From assembly GCA_015680685.1 (NCBI GenBank), contig MNCI01003059.1, positions 526,083 to 590,082 of the forward strand: 64,000 nucleotides of DNA, given 5' to 3'. Each line of letters begins with the position of its first letter. The first letter of the stretch is position 1. A program made the position numbers and the translations under genes. Origin of the DNA: Gnetum montanum. Taxonomy: Eukaryota > Streptophyta > Gnetopsida > Gnetales > Gnetaceae. Shown piece after piece: positions 35,763 to 47,706 of the stretch. The notes under the pieces are model-generated. The model was not told the origin of the DNA. It worked only from the letters and a program-made list of their open reading frames with translations, and ran no database searches.

Positions 35763-36547
35763 TGATGAGTGGTGAGGTCCCCTACACTCAACCATACGAA
35801 TATGAGTGTTTCACACACGATCGGGTCGAACTCCAAGGACTAAGTGCTTACGCACCTTAATGAACACTTAGGGTTAATCAATCGTTATCTTCCCAAACTT
35901 ACTTGTATTTTCACGATTGTATGGTTAAGTAAGCTTGAGGTATATGATTTTTTATAGCTTATATATTTTTTATGTCTTATGCTAATAAAGGAAAGGGAGA
36001 GAGAACTAAGTGACTAACTTACATTAACTATTTATTAACTAAGTTCTAAATTTTCCTAACACCAGTATTCGTTCCCACTTTCTGTACACATCCTGAACCA
36101 ATGCAACGCTGCTGGGATTATCCAACGCTAATCGTTACTGGGTTACCAAGCGCTACATGCATGCTCGAAGTGATTGTACTGAGTGTATTTAACTAAGAGG
36201 ATCGAAAGTTGAGAGAGAGATTAATTAACTAGGAAAGCATTAAATATTCAATAATAATTAATTACTAATTAGCTTAATTTGTATGCTGCAAGGTTTATCA
36301 TAAAGTTTGTCTTTATTGCTGTACACAAAATTGTGCTCTGGTATAAAGATGCGTTCACTCTATGACTCCTACTACGGGCACACACAGAAATTATTCTAAC
36401 TCTGGACTAATAAAATTGCAAGAGTTTGGCTAAGGGTCTAAGTCTAAATAACTTGAACAAAGGGCACCACCTCTTATTTATAGAAGATGAGGCACGCGAT
36501 ATCGCATGGCGGATGCGATATCGCGTACGTGATATCACAGCTCATCA
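35763..36547 (-). repeat. 5' LTR of LTR-4
   Basis: 785 bp. On the minus strand the U3 starts with three perfect 10-bp palindromes: GTGATATCAC (36529-36538) and GCGATATCGC twice (36515-36524, 36496-36505). A TATA-like box follows (complement of TTATTTATAG near 36475-36484). Confidence 0.88.
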
Positions 36548-37035
36548 ATAGCTATGAAGTTTTTTGTTACCTACAGAGTAGGTAGTAGATGTGACCCACT
36601 AACCACCATAAGGGTATTCCACTACTTCCACACTTATAAGTAGAGGCAAGAAACAAGACCACAACCTCCCAACCCAAAGATAAATGTCCTGAACACTAGT
36701 GGGTACAAGTGTAATTTACTTTTTGAAAAAAAAAAAAAAATACTCCAACAATCATGGTAAAAAAAAAAAGGCAATGCTAAAGAATGTTGGAAGCAGTTGT
36801 TGAGCTCCAAGGGCTCAAAGAGAATCTCACTAATTCTATTCAATAGCTTCCGCAAATTAACAAATTTGTGGTAAGCTATTTTAAAAAATTGACGTATGAA
36901 AATTCCAAACAATTTAAGAAATTCTGGATGAAAACGCTGGATCATGGACGCTTGACCTTCCAACCGAGTTCAGCGATAATGTGAGGTTAACCAGCATATC
37001 CTGGTATATACTCCCAAAGTCCCAACACCTGGATT

Positions 37036-37048
37036 ACGTGAATACGTG
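37036..37048. promoter_or_regulatory. Paired ACGTG elements
   Basis: Two ACGTG cores (37036-37040 and 37044-37048) lie 8 bp apart, in the CpG-richer region and upstream of the candidate transcribed part. ACGTG is the core of plant G-box/ABRE sites bound by bZIP factors. Position is suggestive only. Confidence 0.3.
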
Positions 37049-38700
37049 TTGGTTTTTGGAATAACTTATTATGTAGGTCTCAAACTTTCTGCAGATGCAA
37101 TCGAAGACTATTTACAGAGAGCTTTCACCCTCCTGTTTCCAAATTCCCATGCAGCATATACTTTTTTAAATGGAACGGGAGAAGTTGCAAAACACAGAAA
37201 TGAATAGGTCATGCTGATATGCAACGATGTCGAAAGCCAGAGCAGTATTATCAAACAAATAGTCCATGAGTTGCCGATGTTTGTGCAATAATAGCTTCTC
37301 TCTCGAGAAAGGAGGGGGACATATCCATGATTACATTCTGCAATTGCGGTCGGCGAGATTTTGCAGTCGTTTTATCCACGGGTGCTATGCCTCGGAGGAT
37401 ATTATTAAAACGGAGTAGCCGACGAAAGAGAGGTCAAATTTCCTAGGGCAATGCCTGCAACAAAGCCTGGCTCATGACTATGAAACGCAGGTTCATGGCC
37501 GCAGGGACCGGGCACTCGCGGAACACATTCCTTTGTAATTTATTATTCCTTATTCATCATCATGATTTGCCTGTGTTGTGCTGTTGTTGTAGAGTATTTG
37601 TCAAGCAAAGAATTCACTCACGCAGACGCAGAGAGATTCAGATTATTCATCAGATGCGGACATCATACAATCTTTGCATGCTGTCCTTGTTTGCTGCGGG
37701 GAATGAGCGAGTCGTTTTCATCTGCCTTTGGTGTTGGCATCGTTAGGTAAGATCAGATAGCTCTTTGTTTGAGGACAATTTGCTTAGTAGGTTTGTCTTC
37801 ATTCTTCTTCAGCATGTGCGCCTAGGGTTTGAGTGCTTGCTGGACACGTATTTTGCCTTTCAGTTGTCGATGCAGGCGTTTTGCCCTGCGGTCGCTCGCT
37901 CAAAAAGTTTCTGTCGTTCATGCCTCTGACGTAACGCTTCATGCTTTCGCAGTGCTCGAGCCTCTCGTGCCTTCTACTGTTCCGCGTCTCGGCTCCTTTT
38001 ATAGCCATCGCTGCTGGTCCCTAGTTTTGTACTGCAAAGATTCAAAGTGCGATTCTTCATGTCTGTTTTAATGTGTTTGAAGCGTAGAGTTCAGATTCAT
38101 TGATTTGCCGTAAATTTATTTTGCGCGTGATCTTTTGATTTCGATGGTTTAAAAGTTCTAGAAGAGATAAATTGTTTGTTTTAGGTGAATTTGGATCTCT
38201 TTAATCAGCTTAGGGCATGCGGAACGATTCCTTTGCTTTGTGCATTATGAGCTTGATCTGCTTTAATGGCGGTGGTATGATGCATTCATTTTTGCTGTTA
38301 CGTTGTGTTTTATCTGTTATAAAAGTAAAGATTCATCTACGGGTGTTTTCTGTGGATATGAGTGGATTGTTTCTCGATGTTATTGCTTTGCACGGCCTCC
38401 GATATTTTTGGAAAATAACTTTCTTTAATTTTCTCATCTATTTTGCTTTAGCTCTGGGATTCCAGTAGGTATTGTGCTTTGCTGATTGTCTGATTGTGAT
38501 TTGCCTTTGCTCTTCTTCAACTATATTATGCGAGCGATGCGCAGTCGTTGAAGGTTGCGAGAAATCCATCAAGTTTTTCTACAGCTTTCGTGAACTTGTT
38601 CCAAGACGGATATTCTGAATTGGAGTTTGGATTCACGGTTCAAGAAAGCTGTGGGAAAACCTGGCGGATCTTGATGATGTATGATCCTTACAGGAAATAG

Positions 38701-38762
38701 GTACGATATCGCCCATTTTTATATTAAAAAATGTTATTGCAAACTTTAGCCTAACATTGCAG
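38701..38762 (+). other. Candidate short intron
   Basis: A 62-nt AT-rich segment starts GTACG and ends TTGCAG, with CTAAC (38751-38755) a few bases before the acceptor as a branch-point-like site. The frame to its left closes with a stop just before the donor, so if real it would lie in an untranslated or non-coding exon. Confidence 0.3.
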
Positions 38763-39250
38763 ATGCAGATAATCCAAAGGTCGACATTACGCAGGGAATC
38801 CAGAGGAAGCTACATGTTCGTTCAAACTCCAACTACAGCTTATAGCAAATTTCTATATTATTTGCTGTGCCTTCTGATAAGATGAGAAAATATAGCTTCG
38901 AGTCATTCTCTCTATTGCTGCTACGGAAGACCTCAATAATTTAACAGTCCTTGTAACTGCTTTGGGCCGCAAGACCATGAATCCTACCTCTACAAGCAGT
39001 TGTGTATAAATAAGGAGTAGCCTGTTGCCTAGCTACTGTAAAGCAGTTTTGAGCTTCTTGTTTTTGTTTCTAATTTTTCATGGCCGTATTTTTTTAATGC
39101 TCATTAATATTTCTTTTCGTTCTAAATTAGTGTTCTTGCATTTGGGAAAACGGCCTCGCTGTTAATCGATATGAGATATTCCAAATTTCAGGGTGATGAC
39201 TTCGGATATTTACGTTGTTCTAAAGGCCCATAACATAATCATGCCGGGTA

Positions 39251-40169
39251 ATTCTTTTCCTGTTTATGAGTTACCTGTTCCAAGTTAACGGGATATTCCG
39301 CCTTGTATGGTGTGCAGTATGCACCACTGGACATTGTTATTTCGGACGTGGATCTATGTATATTTTCAGAAATTCTGGTGTGGTCTGACGACAGTCTCAA
39401 ACCAATTTGAAATAAGCCTTTGTTTGGTTTCAGGAGTATTATTTCATAAGTCATAACAAGTGAACTAAGAAAGAGAAATTTTATGAGCTTCAACATCATT
39501 AGGGAATGGCTTAGGCGAAAGAGTGAAAAATTAATTAAGAAAAACAAAATTTAAGAAAGGAAAAGATAATCTGTTTATTTATTTTTTCACCTTACTTGTT
39601 TCGGAAAGAAGCTGCACAAAGTGCTAGGGCTTTCCACCCAAACATTAATGCTATGTGGCTGGTCCCTTGCTACTTGCAGGGGTTTCAAGTAGGCTTCCTT
39701 GCTGCCATTTGGCTTTTAATGTTTCATGTTTGCACAGTTAAACAGTTTAAAAACAATTATTACGACAAGGTTTAATTAACTTAAAAAAGGGTTCAAATTT
39801 GGAATTCAACTACAATGTACTGTACTTTGATACTTTCGTTTGTATCAGGAAGCTGTTAGATGGGTTTCTAATATTAAAAATATTAATAAAGTTTTTATTG
39901 GCAATTGGGCTTTACTACTCTTCTTAATTATACTTATAAAATTTTAATAACATTTGAATTCAAAAAATTAATATCATTGAACTTAAAACCAGTCGATTAT
40001 GTTAAAGGAAGGTGGGTACTAATTAAAATAATTACTACTTAAGAGGGAATGTATGGGCTTCTAACACTAACAAAGACATTGTTTTTATTAAGGTCCATTA
40101 TAATAAAGCTTAGAATATAATTGAATGAGATTTCTTTATTATTTATCTTGGTAAATTGGGATTAAGTAA
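39251..40169. other. AT-rich stretch, no gene seen
   Basis: No protein motif or RNA gene recognised; it leads into the PLE fragment. Confidence 0.4.
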
Positions 40170-40860
40170 CATCTTAATCATGTCTTTAAAATGAATGGTT
40201 ATAACTGAAAAATCATAGAAAAAGCTTGGAATGATAGCATTAACAATTAGCTTGCTAAAAGAAAAATATCTCTCAAACATAATATTGATGATAAAGATTC
40301 ATATGAAGATTCTATTAAAAATGAAGATAATTATAATGATTCTATCGCAATACTACCATACCATATAGGCATTTCCGATAAACTAGAAAAAATATTAAGA
40401 AAAAAGAGCATTAAAACTATATTTTAACCTATCAATAAAATTAGTGATTGGTGTCCCCCCTAAGAAAGATAGATTAAAGAGCTTGATTGCAATGGTGTTT
40501 ATCAACTAGAATGCTCTTGTGGGAAAGTATACATTGGAGAAAGTGGAAGAAGCATTCTTACTAGACTGAAAGAACATGAAGGAGACATAAAATACAAGAG
40601 AACTAAGAAATCCCTATTAGTAGAACATATTAATAATTACTTAACAAATGAAACCAAACACACATGGCAACTAGAAAAATACAAAGTCTTAGCAAAGAAA
40701 GAAAATTATCTAGAGAGAGAAATTAGAGAATCCATAGAGATTAAGCTACATCCTAATAATGTTAATAGAGATGGAGGTTTAGAGATAAATGAAAGATGGT
40801 GATCACTTATAATCAAAATCATGCATAATAGAAAAAGAAATTAACCACTAATATTAGATT
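40170..40860 (+). pseudogene. Penelope-like element C-terminus with GIY-YIG endonuclease
   Basis: The plus strand reads an NGYN thumb motif (about 40194), LPYHIGISDKLEKILRKKSI (about 40360-40420), then the endonuclease: GVY (40494-40502), nine residues including C-S-C-G, YIG (40530-40538), ESGRSILTRLKEHEGDI, HTWQLEKYKVLAKKENYLER and EIRESIEIKLHPNNVNRDGG. The spacing and the Arg, His and Glu positions fit PLE-type GIY-YIG domains, which nick DNA for target-primed reverse transcription. A few stops (before the domain and after NERW) show it is dead. The RT part is missing upstream. Conifer Dryad elements have this architecture. Confidence 0.88.
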
Positions 40861-42824
40861 TTTTCTGAGAGGTCTTGAGTTCAAACTTTATCAATATCCA
40901 ACTTATTAACTATATATTAAATATAATAATAATAATAATAGTTAACAAGAAAATTAATATCCATTATTCCATAGCATTAAATACTTTATAGATAGGGCTT
41001 TATTAAAAATAATAATACTCTTTTATAATAAATAAATAAAGTATTAATTTCTATAATAATTTTTTAAAAATTATTTAGTGGACACTTTTAAATAAGTAAT
41101 AAGTATGATCAAATTTTCTACGGAAACACATACATAAGTAATAAGTACCACTAATGGTGAATCCAGAGAGCATTCAAAACTAGTATGGTTTTAGATTGTA
41201 AGAAGCAAAATCTTAGAACCAATTTATTTGTTTGGTCTATACTTTTTGCTAATGTTAATGCTCAAGTAGCTACAAATTTTAAAATAATTCCTTCACTTTT
41301 TTTGCATGAGTGGTTACTTCATTAATGTTGTTTTTTAGTTATATATATATTCATTATTACAACATACTTTCATTTACATAACTTTTATGATCTTTAAAAG
41401 AATATTATTAAGAGAATTTTAGTTGATGATCATGAGAGATAATTGCTTAATATGCATTTTGCAAATACTTTTTTTTTCATGATTAATAGTATATCAATAA
41501 TTTGTTAAATAGGGTAGAGGGGTATTATTTGTTGTATGGCTTTTGTTTCACTTTCAAAAAGTTTACTTTTATTACAAAGATAACATTGAGTAGTAGATAA
41601 ATTTTAAACATTAAAAATTCTTTTAAAAAATTATATCTTTACACTTTTGGGAATTCTCTATTCTTTTGAGCATAGTTTCAAATTTTTTTTATAGGATTAC
41701 ATTGTTGATAAAATTGAGAAAAACCTTGATAAGGAAGAAAAAGAGTTTACCCTTGGTAGATAAGTAAATTCTTCATTTAACTAATATATATTACTTTGGT
41801 TTTTTTGGCTCCTACCAAGTTCTCTTATAATTAAATTGATCAAATTAATTGATAATTTAAATAATCTACTAATTAAAATCATAAAGGCTTTTCTAGAGTT
41901 ACTTGGGCTATTTGTATTACTAGCAAAAATGATGAACTTGATCTTATTAATTATTATGAGCATAGTGTTTCTTTCAACAAAAAAATGGATTGCAAAATGC
42001 ATTGATGGTGAGAATGCTTTGATGCTTTTCCTTGTAAAAAAGCCTTATGCAAAGAAAACCTAAATATGGGGATGTTGAACACCAAAAATAAATTACATTA
42101 GAAAGAAAAAATTTAGAGTACATTCATAAAGGAGCATAGAAGAGAAATAAAAATTTCAAAGGAAAGACCTAATAATTTGGGGGATACATTTTCAAGTTTT
42201 CATTCTTACAATTGATCCTAAAAAACGTCCCCTTGAAGCTAGGAAAAAAAAAGACATTATCATCTTTTAGAAGTGTCTTTTTGAGTTTTTACTTCCTATT
42301 AAAAGCTTCCTATAAACAAAATAAGAAAAAACCTAAATGGGACATATTTAGGGTTGCAACTTAAACATAAGTTGTTGAATAATATTGCCTTGAGCAAATA
42401 AAAGGAGAACATTAGCTAGAGAATCTTAGTTGAAGAATCTCTACAATAAACTACATTATATGAAATTTCTAAATAGCATAAAGAACAAAGAAGAGAATGC
42501 AACTTTAAGTATAAAGAAAATATTCTTGAAGTTAAGTAGTATTACTAAATAAGCTTCCTTTAATCTTGACTTAAAATGATGTAAATATTAGTTGCACTGA
42601 GACCAAGAACTTCAAGTAAGGAAACAAGTAAAAAAAATCAATGGATGAATAAGACTTTCATGTTGTAAAGAGGATATCTAGAGTTTTAAATACTCAAATG
42701 AGAGTTGCAAATGTTAATGAGAAAACTTTAATGAGTAAACCTTTGAAAGAAAAGGTCTTATCCTCTTTCTATTCCAAAGGGAAGGTCTTTAAGAATTGGT
42801 TGTAAAGATGAAAATCTAAAAAGG
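40861..42824. other. AT-rich stretch with dispersed repeats
   Basis: No gene. Contains a short AAT microsatellite (about 40920-40940). The part 41900-42500 has relatives elsewhere in the window (listed separately). Confidence 0.45.
41900..42500. repeat. Unclassified dispersed repeat X, copy 1
   Basis: Segment 41930-42065 matches 44165-44300 (shared AAAATGGATTGCAAAATG) and segment 42170-42480 matches 57205-57620 (shared GTTTTCAT, CCTAAAAA, AGAATAAAGAAC-type strings). Composition is AT-rich with no recognisable protein. Confidence 0.5.
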
Positions 42825-43695
42825 TGATGAAATATCAAAAAGACCAGTTATGTCAATGCGTCCCCATCGATGCAGCCCTGTAATGCATGCTAGGATGCAT
42901 TGACACAAATATGTCGATGCTAACATAGTCATTACCTATATAAATGCACCCACTGCTTGCATTTATGGTACCTTTCGATCTTAGTCTTAGCTGAACCCTT
43001 ACAATTTTCTTCTTCTAGAGATAGAATATTTTCCCTTTGAGTACCTACAGTCTGGATCTAAGAGATTTTATGGTGTTTTATTTGAATGCCTATATACCTA
43101 AACACATTGGCATGAACGATAATAAAATTAGGATTTTCTATATCCATTGCAGCACTTGGATTAGTTTACTATTTCTATTTAGCAATTTACTTTCCATGTA
43201 CTCTATATTTATGCTCTTAAATAGTTAATATAATTAATCATAAATACGTGAGTATGACCACTTTGAGCATAAAGTATTAATGCTTGGCAATCCCAGCAAT
43301 GGGTATTTGGCACATCCAGTAATAGCCACTTAGTAACCCAATAGTGTTAATACTAGTTTGGGATGTGTATGGTGGCTAGGAATAGATACTCCATGTTAGG
43401 ATAGTTAATTAATGAACTAGTTGATTAGTTAGATTAATTATTCAACCCTTAATCATCTAGAAATTAGGAGAAAAATATATTAAAAAGAATATACATCTTA
43501 TGCCTTAACCACACCTAACCATACACATTGATAAAACACAAGTGTGGATTAAGAAGACAACAACCTAGCAACTACACAATTCACTCTGTAAGAATATTAG
43601 TCACTTAGGTAACTAAGTTTATAAAGTTTAATTGAATCACTAGTGAACACTTGTGACTCGTATGGTTGAGAATAGGGGATACTCTCCGCTCATCA
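42825..43695 (+). repeat. LTR-5: solo LTR
   Basis: 871 bp from TGATGAA to CTCATCA with a perfect TSD AAAGG at 42820-42824 and 43696-43700. TATATAAA at 42937-42944 fits the promoter. No internal region is present, so it is a product of LTR-LTR recombination. Confidence 0.92.
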
Positions 43696-43899
43696 AAAGG
43701 CATCCCCAAAACTATTTTAGATCTCATTTTTCATGTTTACAAACTCTCATCTATGTTCATGGTATAATGTACATTGAATTTTATTATTATTATTCATTAA
43801 TCTTTGGGTTTGATACCTCCTCCCAAAAGTCAAGCTTCAAACTAACTAGGATATTAGGTAAATTTATTACATGTTGCTAGTATCAAACCTCTAAAAATA

Positions 43900-44960
43900 A
43901 AATATCCTATTTATTTTCAAAGGTAAATTTATTACCTAATGTCCAAACATACTAGTGACATGTTGCTTCAAACTTAACCTGTAAAATTCAACATACTTGT
44001 AACATGATCAAAGAAAAATCATTGAAAAGAATATGCATTGGAGCACAAAGAAAAAATTTCTTTTACTTTTAACATTTACATTATGGTAGATTTGATAATA
44101 ATGTCAAATATTTATGTTTTGCAATCTCAGTAATTAGGATAATTTTAATATTTATGTTGTGATAACAAAAATGATGGAGAACTTGGCCTCCTTAATTATT
44201 ATAAGAAAGGTGATTTTCTTTGAGAAAAATGGATTGCAAAATGTATTGATGGTGATAATGGTTAGATGCTTCTTTTGAGAAATATATATATGCAAGAAAA
44301 ATCCAAAAATATTAGCAGTTGATCTTCTAATAATTCTCTTTTTCCTTAGGTCATCTCTATTCTTGGTTCTCCACTATTTAAAAAAATTTAAAAGACATTG
44401 TGTATGCATATTAGATACTAGAACTACAATCATATTATAATTTTAGAAGATATGCTTGAAAAAATTAGTCCATGATCACTTCTTTTTATTAAAAGGACTT
44501 AGGAAAAAATTATGCAATACTTTTTGTTTATGTATTCATGATAGATGGATTACATAGAAGGAGGCTTTTGGCGTTTATAAGATGAGAAGAGAAACATTTG
44601 AAAAGTTAATTTCTAAATTTGATAGATTAATTAAAGTTGACAATAGTTTACATCAAGTTGTTCAAGATATTTTTTGAAAGGATGAAATATATGTTTTTTC
44701 TTTTAACTTCAAATTTGGATGTGAAATAATTAACAAAAGTGAACTTATTCATAACAAATTTAATAAGGCCTAGCATATGTAATTATCAAAGTAATTTTTA
44801 ATCAAGAAAATAAAAAATGTTAGGAAATTTCCCATCAACCTAAAAATTCAAAAATTTTTAAGGTGTCTAATACATCAATATCTTACTTTCTATCAATACT
44901 TATATTTAGTATATGAGGACTGTTTCTCTTTGATGTTCTCTTTATGGAAATGAAAACTCC
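43900..44960. repeat. Unclassified dispersed repeat X, copy 2
   Basis: Segment 44165-44300 matches copy 1. Segment 44560-44950 matches 57790-58170, sharing AATTTCTAA, TATTTTTTG-AAG-ATG, TTCTTTTAACT and ACATCAA-TAT strings. A possible frame MRRETFEKLISKF at about 44580-44625 is too weak to classify. Confidence 0.5.
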
Positions 44961-45253
44961 ATTTAAAATGTTTTTTTATGAATGTCCAATTACAAATTAT
45001 AGTTGAAAATTTGATAACTTTCAACCAAACATTAATGATATCATTCTTAGTGAGTATCTTGCTTTATCTACTAACTTTTTATGTATTTGGAAGCATCTTA
45101 GATTACTTGTTTTCTATTATATTTGGAAGCTTCATTATGCAGTTATGTGGAAGCACCCTAAGATATATAATCAACATGGTATATTAGAAAAATTATAGAA
45201 GAATATAATAATACTTCAAGTAAAACTCAAGTATAAGATGATTTTTTTTATTT

Positions 45254-45740
45254 GCAATTTCTTCAAATAATCTTTAATTATAGTTTCTCATGTCTTCTTT
45301 GTTCTTCCTTTTGGTGGCTTTCTTAAAATAGTGATGTATCAATCTTTGTTTATAGGCTCATTATTTGATCTTCTTTGTACATGTCCAAACCATCTAAAAC
45401 ACCATTCTTGTAGCTTATCTAAAATAGAATATACTCCAAGTCTTCCTCTAATATCTATATTATGTAGTTTATCTCTTCTAGTAACATTCAACATCCATCA
45501 AAGCATTGGTATTTCTACTACATTGATTTGTTGTTTATGCTTTTGTTGTACTATCCAACATTTAGCACCATTTAAGATAGTAGGCTTGATCATTGTCTTG
45601 TAATATTTCATCTTCAATTTTATTGGTTTTCTTTTATTACGTAGAACACTACTAGCCTACCTCCATTTTAACCATCCTACATCAATTCTATTTCCTATAT
45701 ATTTATGAATTTCACCATTTCATTAGATGATTGATCTTAG
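45254..45740 (-). pseudogene. RTE-type LINE, 3' end of ORF2
   Basis: The minus strand reads RIDVGWLKWRQASSVLRNKR (about 45700-45640), LKMKYYKTMIKPTILNGAKC (about 45615-45557), then QINVVEIPML-WMLNVTRRDKL, LGVYSILDKLQEWCFRWFGH, VQRRS and PKGRTKKT-ETIIKDYLKK down to 45254. These are the conserved C-terminal motifs (KWR-ASGVLCD, YGAECW, MLRWM-G-TR-DKI, RWFGHVQRR, GRPKKTW) of plant RTE/L2-like non-LTR retrotransposons. It is a 5'-truncated, stop-containing copy, the normal form of a LINE insertion. Confidence 0.88.
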
Positions 45741-45959
45741 GTAGCAAAACTATTTGTAGTGAGGGTATTTTTTTTTTGCCTTGAATTGTGCTTTTTCTTT
45801 AGATTCTTTCTTTGATTTAATGCACACTAAGTTTTTTTAATTATTATTCATTTTTAGGGCTTGATATCTTGTCCTTTTGCAATTGCATTTTACTTGAAAG
45901 ATACTATTGTCTATGTATGATTATAATAAGTTCTCTCATCACTTTTTAATAGAAACAAG

Positions 45960-46420
45960 TAGTTATTACTTACACATAAGTATCAAAACATGAAATAATT
46001 TAACTATAGATACATCTCAAGACATATCATTAGCATGATATATTAAAAGAATTATTAAAAAGTGTAAAAGTTTACTATCTCTTAGCTACTATTATAATCA
46101 AGTTTTGGAGTGCAATTAGCAAGCTTTGCTTAAGTTCTCATCATCTTAAAATGAGATGTTATCCTAGTGGTAAGGATCTTGGCCTAGTAACCTAGGTTAC
46201 AAGTTTGATTCTAATGGGTAACATTGAGTTATAATTTTTTTTATAAAATTCCATGAATTTTTTTTTGAAACTAGTCCAATAGATCTAAGGGATATCAATG
46301 GATGTAAGTAAAAAAATTTTAGTTTCAAAATTGAAAGTAGAAAATTTATTCAACTTCCCTGAGAAGAGCACACTTGTAGATTGTGTGAGTTAGAAACCCT
46401 TGAGGATGAGTGGCATGTAT
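45960..46420 (+). repeat. Dispersed repeat shared with 28730-29230
   Basis: Both regions contain GAAATAATTTGACTATAGATA-like, TTAGCAAGCTTT and CCCTAGAGAAGAGCACA-like strings in the same orientation. In this copy a SINE-like unit lies within it. Class unknown. Confidence 0.4.
46150..46340 (+). repeat. tRNA-derived SINE-like copy
   Basis: It starts AATGAGATGTTATCCTAGTG; A-box-like TAGTGGTAAGG (46164-46174) and B-box-like AAGTTTGATTC (46201-46211) have tRNA-like spacing. A body ending GATATCAATGGATGTAAGTA and a T/A-rich tail follow. This is the best preserved of the three copies seen. Confidence 0.6.
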
Positions 46421-47701
46421 TTCTTTTCTATGTTGTGGCTATCTATTTGAGATAGTGTTATATCATTATAGTAAAAAACATATATGATTTGTTTTTATTG
46501 CCACCATTGATGCTTAGTCAATTTGTAGAGTTTGTCTTTATTTTTCATGAAAATTTGTCCAATAGATCCTATGCATCGTGAAACATAGTAAAGGTATAAC
46601 CTCAATTTCAATTTTAGTTTTATAAAAGCATATAATGATACTTTAACTAAAACTTAAACTAAAAACCTCTTGTTTGAATATTCTTATTAGATAACGAGCC
46701 AAATTGCATTGATAAACCATATAAAATTTAAATAATCTATTTAGGGTATCAAACCTCAAAAATAATATTAATAATAAGTTAGAAAAATCAAAGTACATCT
46801 CATGCTCAACATTGATTATTGAACATAAAAAACTAACATCAAAAGAAAAAAAATTATAATTTTAGGATGTCTATTCATGTGTATAACTTTAAAATTAATA
46901 TTTTTGAAAATTAAGAGAAGAAAATTAATTATTGATAAGGATGATGGTCCTACCATGATGTGAATTTGACAAGCATTAGAACCTATTAAGCATTTCTCTT
47001 ATGGGTTGCTCTTCAAATTTTTACCCTATATAATAAAGAAAAAAATAATAGAATATTTTTAATAGATTTCTAGAAACTTATATAAATTAATTGACCTCTA
47101 TTGATGGTGATAAGTTCCTAGCATAGCCTAGTTCCAAATTATGCTTGCTTGTTAGCATCGCTACCACAAGCTATAGCATTTTAATTTGCATTTGCCCTTC
47201 ATGGATTTATCATAAACTATGAGTTAATGCTAACTTCAAAAGATTTTTCCCACAATTAAAAAACATGTGACATAAAACCTCATTAGAAGATCATTGTGTT
47301 TCTTACAAAATACAAGGCAAATCATTGAAGTTACAAAGTGGAAGTCAGTGTGTAACACTATGAAGATAAAGTTATAATAGACATAATAATGATTCAATGA
47401 CATGAACCACACTAATTGAGAAATGTTTCATTCTTGTTGTGATTTATAATTTTTCACCAAATTGTAAAAAACATTTATACATTCAAGACCAACATATTAA
47501 CTTTATATATTACTTATACGAAGATATTAATGATGGTCTATTATAATTTTAAGCATTTTCTAAAATTTGAAACTTTTTCTCCCTTATATTATAAAAGATG
47601 CACCCTAAAATGGATAAATTCACACATTGGTCCTTGCCATAATAATATTTACATAGCTTTTTACTTATGGTTCTTATCTTAACATTTTATTTTCCAGATG
47701 A
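46421..47701. other. AT-rich intergenic stretch
   Basis: Nothing supportable as a gene or RNA. It forms the left flank of LTR-6. Confidence 0.4.
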
Positions 47702-47706
47702 TTTAG

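Larger units (their letters stand above)
29423..36547 (-). mobile_element. LTR-4: complete LTR element with gag and protease but no RT
   Basis: A 7.1-kb minus-strand element with LTRs at 29423-30223 and 35763-36547. The TSD is ACAGC (29418-29422) and ATAGC (36548-36552), differing by one transition. It carries gag, a protease with an intact active-site triad, the same post-protease connector as LTR-2, then about 2.1 kb of non-coding DNA in place of RT, RNase H and integrase. The primer site on the minus strand, TTGGCATCGTTGCCCAGGAC, is the clearest tRNA-Asp-type match in the window. Confidence 0.88.
36553..39250. other. Low-decay, CpG-richer non-repeat region (candidate host locus)
   Basis: Unlike the rest of the window this stretch, especially 36990-38120, keeps many CpG dinucleotides and shows no retroelement motif or match to other parts of the window. 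It could be promoter, 5' UTR or exons of a host gene or a gene fragment. Open frames at 37474-37750 and about 38525-38699 are not recognisable. An AGGTAAGA donor-like site lies at 37745-37752 and a candidate 62-nt intron at 38701-38762. I cannot assign a product or a strand with confidence. Confidence 0.35.

Noticed and set aside
38525-38699. Open 57-codon stretch (GYSELEFGFTVQESCGK region) as a host exon
   Set aside because: No recognised family, ends in a stop before the candidate intron and does not join to an open frame after it; kept only as part of the candidate host locus.
44580-44960. Possible PIF/Harbinger transposase (MRRETFEKLISKF)
   Set aside because: The match is short and the frame breaks at once; the copy at 57.8 kb does not support the same protein.
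45331-45603. 90-codon Cys/Leu-rich plus-strand frame
   Set aside because: Antisense to the RTE LINE motifs.
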